DNA of 64,000 nt from Hanstruepera ponticola (lineage in GTDB: Bacteria > Bacteroidota > Bacteroidia > Flavobacteriales > Flavobacteriaceae): contig NZ_JABANC010000001.1 in assembly GCF_012931685.1 (NCBI RefSeq), positions 434,001 to 498,000 of the forward strand, read 5' to 3'. Below are positions 60,527-64,000 of the stretch, piece by piece. A program made the position numbers and the translations under genes. The notes beneath the pieces were generated by a model that saw only the letters and a program-made list of their open reading frames with translations, searched no databases and was not told the DNA's origin. Numbering within the stretch: position 1 is the first letter of the stretch; each line of letters opens with the position of its first letter.

Positions 60527-61115
60527 TATTGGTTTATTCGTTTTTGGTTGCGGATCCTTTCCTAAAAATCAAGGCTTTACTAAAACTATTTCATCAGAAA
60601 GTATTATAGAGAATAATTACTTTTCTAATAAAAACACGGATTATGTCTATAAAGCCCAAATTATAGTTTATGATCAGCATTTCGGAGGGCTCTTAATAGT
60701 TAAGAAAATTCAAGAAAATACACATCGCGTTGTGTTTACAACTGAAATGGGAACTAAATTATTTGATTTTTCATTCTTAGAAAATGATTTTAAGGTAAAC
60801 TATATTGTTGATGACTTTGATAAAGGTTTATTAATTAAGATTCTTAAACAAGATTTTAAAACATTAATTACCGAAACCTTAAATTATGATAACCAATATA
60901 AAATTGGTTCCCAAAGTATCTTTGAAACTTCATTATATAATAAAAAGCACTTTTACTTTTTTAATAATGATTCGCTTGTTAAAATTAATCGCACAAAAGG
61001 TGCAAAAGAAAAAGTTAGCTTTCAATTTTCAAATATTAGTGATAGTATTGCAGAAAATATTACGATAAAACATTACAATTTAAAACTTAAAATAACTCTT
61101 AAATCAATTAACTAA
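60504..61115 (+). CDS. Lipoprotein of the flexirubin cluster, unknown function
   Basis: 203 residues. Lipoprotein signal MTRYLLISIGLFVFGCGSF with Cys16. The mature part alternates strands (YVYKAQIIVYDQHFGGLLIV, 20 residues; HRVVFTTEMGTKLFDFSFLE, 20; FKVNYIVDDFDKGLLIKILK, 20), the pattern of a LolB-like or DUF3261-like half barrel. As it follows a LolA-like gene with overlap, a receptor role in the outer membrane is a reasonable guess, not shown. Confidence 0.7.
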   Translation: MTRYLLISIGLFVFGCGSFPKNQGFTKTISSESIIENNYFSNKNTDYVYKAQIIVYDQHFGGLLIVKKIQENTHRVVFTTEMGTKLFDFSFLENDFKVNYIVDDFDKGLLIKILKQDFKTLITETLNYDNQYKIGSQSIFETSLYNKKHFYFFNNDSLVKINRTKGAKEKVSFQFSNISDSIAENITIKHYNLKLKITLKSIN

Positions 61116-61117
61116 TA

Positions 61118-61675
61118 ATGAAAAAGTTTATATTACTTTTAGTATTCCTTGTAACAGTTTCCACAACATTTTCTCAAGTAACCTTTAAGCCAGGGGTAAG
61201 AGGTGGCTTAAATTTAGCAACAATTTCAAATATTGATGATGGTTCTAAAATAGCATTTTATGGTGGCCTTTTTGGTGAATTACGCCTCGGTAAATTATAT
61301 GCTCTACAACCTGAAATCACATATTCTCAACAAGGTTCTGAAAATATTGATTTAGACTATTTAGCCATTAGATTTACTAACAAGTTTTACTTTTTCAATG
61401 AAGACATGCCACTGTTTATATTAATATCTCCAGGGTTTGATGTTAATCTTGATGGTGATACGCAATCATATAGTTCAGCAACTGGAGCTGGAGTTACTTT
61501 TGAAACAGACTTAAGCATATCAGGAGGTGTTGGTTACGATTTTCCATTTGGTTTATTTGCAGAAGTACGCTATAAACAAGGAATTATTGATGCTTTAAAC
61601 ACTTCAAATCCTGATGGTCGATTGAATTCTGTAATTCAAGTAGGAGTTGGTTATAAATTTGATTTTAGTAAATAA
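61118..61675 (+). CDS. Small outer-membrane beta-barrel protein (PorT-like), copy 1
   Basis: 185 residues. Signal peptide at 1-20 (TTFSQ). Barrel pattern of the outer-membrane beta-barrel domain: FKPGVRGGLNLATISNID, FYGGLFGELRLGKLYALQPE (20 residues), ITYSQQGSENIDLDYLAIRF (20), SGGVGYDFPFGLFAEVRYKQ (20) and a final strand VIQVGVGYKFDF. About eight strands. Tandem with a paralogue. Possibly part of pigment placement in the outer membrane. Confidence 0.8.
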   Translation: MKKFILLLVFLVTVSTTFSQVTFKPGVRGGLNLATISNIDDGSKIAFYGGLFGELRLGKLYALQPEITYSQQGSENIDLDYLAIRFTNKFYFFNEDMPLFILISPGFDVNLDGDTQSYSSATGAGVTFETDLSISGGVGYDFPFGLFAEVRYKQGIIDALNTSNPDGRLNSVIQVGVGYKFDFSK

Positions 61676-61682
61676 TAGAAAC

Positions 61683-62321
61683 ATGAAAAAACTCATTCTC
61701 TTTTTTGCTATTGTTATGGTGACAACAGCAACATTTGCACAAGTGAAAGTAAGACCAGGTTTTAGAGCTGGACTAAACGCATCAAAAATCACCCATATAG
61801 AAAACGTAAATAGAAAAGTTGGCATCAATGCATCAATGTTTGTAAATGTCCATTTATCGCGTTTCTATGAATTACAGCCTGAATTGACCTATTCCAATCA
61901 AGGGTGGACACGTGACAGATTTAGTTATATAGATCCTTATAATGATGTTACTTACAATGTCAATAATGAAGACGTTAGTTCACATTATATTGGTATAGCT
62001 CTTACTAATAAGTTTTTTGTACATCCAAAAATAGGGTTACATGTGTTACTTGGTCCAGGAATGGAATTTAACGTTTCAGACAATCTGCCCTATGATAGCC
62101 TAACACCAATTGATTTGACGCTTTTTGGGGGTATTGGTTATGAATTCCCTTTTGGACTTGGTTTAGAAGCGAGATATAAACAAGGCCTTATTGATGTTAG
62201 AGATGGCTATTATGATGACTATTACTACAATAACGGTTATTATGAAGGTAGTTATTACAACGGTAAAAATAAGTTGAACTCTGTTTTTCAATTTAGTGTT
62301 TATTATAAATTTGCTTGGTAA
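61683..62321 (+). CDS. Small outer-membrane beta-barrel protein (PorT-like), copy 2
   Basis: 212 residues from the ATG at 61683. Signal peptide at 1-20 (ATFAQ). Same strand order as copy 1: VKVRPGFRAGLNASKITHIE (20 residues), FYELQPELTYSNQGW, FGGIGYEFPFGLGLEARYKQ (20), LNSVFQFSVYYKFAW. It differs by a tyrosine/asparagine-rich insertion (about 180-200, DGYYDDYYYNNGYYEGSYYN) in what should be an extracellular loop. The stop codon overlaps the next ATG (TAATG). Confidence 0.8.
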   Translation: MKKLILFFAIVMVTTATFAQVKVRPGFRAGLNASKITHIENVNRKVGINASMFVNVHLSRFYELQPELTYSNQGWTRDRFSYIDPYNDVTYNVNNEDVSSHYIGIALTNKFFVHPKIGLHVLLGPGMEFNVSDNLPYDSLTPIDLTLFGGIGYEFPFGLGLEARYKQGLIDVRDGYYDDYYYNNGYYEGSYYNGKNKLNSVFQFSVYYKFAW

Positions 62322-62689
62322 TGCTTTTAAAAGATTTCTATAAAGTAACTAATTTGGCTGTTGCAGATGGTTCTGCAACAGCTCATATTACCATAAATAA
62401 AAATCATGACGTTTTTAAAGGTCATTTTCCAGGAAACCCAGTTACACCTGGTGTTTGTATGATGCAAATCATTAAGGAGTTAACAGAGCAAGTTGTCAAT
62501 GAGCAATTATTTATGCAGTCATCAAACAATGTTAAGTTTATGGCAATCATAAATCCTGAAGTGAATCCAGATTTGGTCTTAACGCTTGATATTTCAGAAG
62601 ACGATGATGGCAACTTTAAAGTAAAAAACGTCACCAAGTTTGATGAGACTGTTGCGCTAAAATTATCAACTACTTTTAGAAAAAGATAA
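62321..62689 (+). CDS. Hotdog-fold dehydratase subunit (DH3), His present, acidic residue replaced by Gln
   Basis: 122 residues from the ATG at 62321, which overlaps the previous stop. Contains the full FabA/FabZ loop FKGHFPGNPVTPGVCMMQII with catalytic His35, but position 49, where FabZ has the catalytic Glu, is Gln. DH1 and DH2 show the reverse state. This fits the ApeI-type subunit of aryl polyene dehydratases, reported to act as a heterodimer with an ApeP-type partner. It should therefore complete the polyene dehydratase. Confidence 0.82.
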   Translation: MLLKDFYKVTNLAVADGSATAHITINKNHDVFKGHFPGNPVTPGVCMMQIIKELTEQVVNEQLFMQSSNNVKFMAIINPEVNPDLVLTLDISEDDDGNFKVKNVTKFDETVALKLSTTFRKR

Positions 62690-62694
62690 GAATA

Positions 62695-63189
62695 ATGAAG
62701 ATTCTTTTAACGTTTGCGACATTCTTGATTTTGAGTTTTCAAACTTTGAATTTAGCCTCGGTACGTGAGAGTTATAAAGTAGCTGCCCAAGATAAATCAC
62801 AATTAGATTCTTTTTTCAATATGATGGAACCCATTACAAAAAGTAATGATGTTGCTCTTGTTGCCTACAAAGGTGCCGCTTTGGCATTGCGAGCCAAATA
62901 CGCAAAAACCATAAAGGAAAAGAAGGATGGTTTTATAAGTGGTGTTGACTACATTGAATATGCCATTGAAAAAGAACCCAATGCCATTGAGCCTCGCTTT
63001 GTGCGATTAGGTATTCAAGAAAATGCGCCTAAAATTTTAAAATACCGAGACAATATTGAAGAAGACAAAGCTTTTTTACTCAAGCAGTTTCAACATATTT
63101 CTTCAAAAAATCTAAAGACTCATATAAAAGACTATATTTTACAGTCTAAATTATTTTCAGATACAGAAAAAGCAACTATTAAAGAGTAA
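62695..63189 (+). CDS. Exported helical protein of the flexirubin cluster, unknown function
   Basis: 164 residues. Signal-like N-terminus MKILLTFATFLILSFQTLNL (20 residues). Mature part helical with TPR-like spacing: SYKVAAQDKSQLDSFFNMME (20), VALVAYKGAALALRAKYAKT (20), FISGVDYIEYAIEKEPNAIE (20), PRFVRLGIQENAPKIL, then a basic C-terminal helix. No family recognised. Six bases after DH3 and overlapping the next gene start, so part of the operon. Confidence 0.72.
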   Translation: MKILLTFATFLILSFQTLNLASVRESYKVAAQDKSQLDSFFNMMEPITKSNDVALVAYKGAALALRAKYAKTIKEKKDGFISGVDYIEYAIEKEPNAIEPRFVRLGIQENAPKILKYRDNIEEDKAFLLKQFQHISSKNLKTHIKDYILQSKLFSDTEKATIKE

Positions 63190-63668
63190 TGAATATGAAG
63201 TGTTATTTAATTGTGTTTTTTCTTTTTCACTCTTTTTCTTTTTCTCAAATCAATGAAAATATATCCCTTCCAAATGATTCAGTAAACTCAATTACCTCAA
63301 TCAAGTTAAGCGTTAAGAAAAACATCGATTCTTTTGCATATGATGAAGATTCTAACAAGAGGCGTTACAAAGTTAAATTTGAAGGTGATTATATGCGATT
63401 GCTAATAATGAAAGCTGATGGTTCAAAGCCAATAAATAAAGGATTATTGTATGATTTTTCTAATGTTTATAAATTTGATGGTATTTCATTTAGACGTAAA
63501 GATATTGCTTACATAAACATTTATTTAGATTTTTTAGATAAAGAGAATTACCCTAAAAGAAAGAAATGGGTAAAAATCAAATTAATAATGAAAGTTTTTG
63601 GTCATGAAAATGCAAAAATAATTATGGCGTCACTTAAAGATTATAACGAAGCTCTAAAAAATAAGTGA
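63189..63668 (+). CDS. Exported protein of the flexirubin cluster, unknown function
   Basis: 159 residues; the ATG overlaps the preceding stop (TAATG), and a second ATG two codons later is also possible. Signal peptide CYLIVFFLFHSFSFSQ. The mature protein has strands such as KLSVKKNIDSFAYDEDSNKR (20 residues), YKVKFEGDYMRLLIMKADGS (20) and IAYINIYLDFLDKENYPKRK (20) and ends with KIIMASLKDYNEALKNK. No family recognised. Last gene of the dense block; a 100-base gap with a promoter-like box follows. Confidence 0.68.
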   Translation: MNMKCYLIVFFLFHSFSFSQINENISLPNDSVNSITSIKLSVKKNIDSFAYDEDSNKRRYKVKFEGDYMRLLIMKADGSKPINKGLLYDFSNVYKFDGISFRRKDIAYINIYLDFLDKENYPKRKKWVKIKLIMKVFGHENAKIIMASLKDYNEALKNK

Positions 63669-63731
63669 GTTACATAAAATGTATTACCATTTTTTGCGCG
63701 AAATTACCTTTAGGATGATGAAAAAAAGCAG

Positions 63732-63739
63732 TAATTTTG
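63732..63739 (+). promoter_or_regulatory. -7 promoter element before the glycosyltransferase gene
   Basis: TAATTTTG, a full match to TAnnTTTG, 29 bases before the GTG start at 63769. Suggests a second transcription unit in the cluster. No clear -33 partner. Confidence 0.35.
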
Positions 63740-63768
63740 AATATGTAATTTGAAATGATTGCAACTGC

Positions 63769-64000
63769 GTGCAAAACAACCTAATCCAACAAAAAATTAT
63801 TGATTTAAATGTATGTGTTTTAATTCCCACATACAATAATGAGCGTACATTAAAACGTGTACTTGATGGTGTGTTATTAATTACCAAAAACGTTATTGTA
63901 GTAAATGATGGTTCAACTGATTCTACTTCTAAAACGCTAAAATCCTATCAAGAAATTGAACAAATACACTTCCCTAAAAACAAGGGAAAAGGTGTTGCCT
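63769..64000 (+). CDS. Family 2 glycosyltransferase, N-terminal part (cut by window end)
   Basis: Open from a GTG at 63769 to the window edge, at least 77 residues; an in-frame stop lies at 63751-63753, so no earlier start exists beyond this GTG except downstream codons. The GT-A signature is plain: VCVLIPTYNNERTLKRVLDG (20 residues), then VIVVNDGSTDSTSKTL (the DG-S-x-D nucleotide-sugar motif region) and FPKNKGKGVA. Family 2 glycosyltransferases, often fused or adjacent to acyltransferases, are common in aryl polyene clusters. Acceptor unknown; the rest lies to the right. Confidence 0.82.
   Translation, partial: MQNNLIQQKIIDLNVCVLIPTYNNERTLKRVLDGVLLITKNVIVVNDGSTDSTSKTLKSYQEIEQIHFPKNKGKGVA

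Noticed and set aside
1-64000. CRISPR arrays, tRNA or rRNA genes, insertion sequences, prophage
   Set aside because: No regular repeat-spacer series, no cloverleaf with a TTCRA-type arm, no rRNA-like block and no transposase or integrase motif was seen by eye in the window; a tRNA scan would settle the RNA point.

Overview
The window is AT-rich chromosomal DNA from a member of the Flavobacteriaceae (Bacteroidetes), probably marine. The evidence is a type IX secretion C-terminal sorting domain, many signal peptides ending in AQ or SxC, TAnnTTTG promoter elements with few Shine-Dalgarno sequences, and a flexirubin-type pigment cluster with a tyrosine ammonia-lyase closely resembling the one known from Flavobacterium johnsoniae. 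Coding density is very high. No rRNA, tRNA, CRISPR array, transposase or prophage gene was seen, and no gap without a gene exceeds 300 bases.

The first 39 kb is mostly housekeeping. From left to right: the end of a VOC-family protein; a secreted regulatory-domain protein and an OlsF-like bifunctional acyltransferase; an aspartokinase/GNAT pair; fructose-1,6-bisphosphatase; a TerB-like protein; Mfd; a thioredoxin-like protein; YraN; an LD-carboxypeptidase; MetG; lipocalin-like and OmpA lipoproteins; Tex; ferritin and an overlooked 58-residue cysteine-rich protein. Next comes a three-gene sulfur operon (sulfide:quinone oxidoreductase, TusE/DsrC-like, DsrE-like). It is followed by PEP carboxylase, a tail-less SSB, a serine hydrolase, a CBS protein, M28 and M13 peptidases, a 1138-residue Asp-box protein with a T9SS tail, and an SDR-type threonine dehydrogenase.

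From about 39.8 kb to the right edge lies a flexirubin (aryl polyene plus dialkylresorcinol) cluster. A divergent flavin halogenase-like gene faces about 28 tightly packed rightward genes. Tyrosine ammonia-lyase would make the 4-coumarate starter. Two ACPs, a ketoreductase, three Cys-containing ketosynthases, one Cys-less chain-length-factor-like ketosynthase, a half-length ketosynthase, three hotdog dehydratase subunits, a thioesterase and a methyltransferase would build the methylated aryl polyene. DarB and DarA would make the dialkylresorcinol. An LpxL-like acyltransferase and a BtrH-like acyltransferase are candidates for joining the halves. An ABC exporter, a LolA-like carrier, a lipoprotein, two outer-membrane barrels, a polysaccharide deacetylase and a glycosyltransferase cut by the window end suggest envelope delivery. 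No aryl-CoA/ACP ligase, phosphopantetheinyl transferase or MMPL exporter was seen, so the cluster probably continues to the right.

The most interesting points are the complementary loss of catalytic residues among the three dehydratases, the half ketosynthase, the BtrH-like enzyme as candidate ester-forming acyltransferase, the sulfur operon with two perfect palindromes upstream, and a dispersed palindromic repeat inserted in frame in metG.
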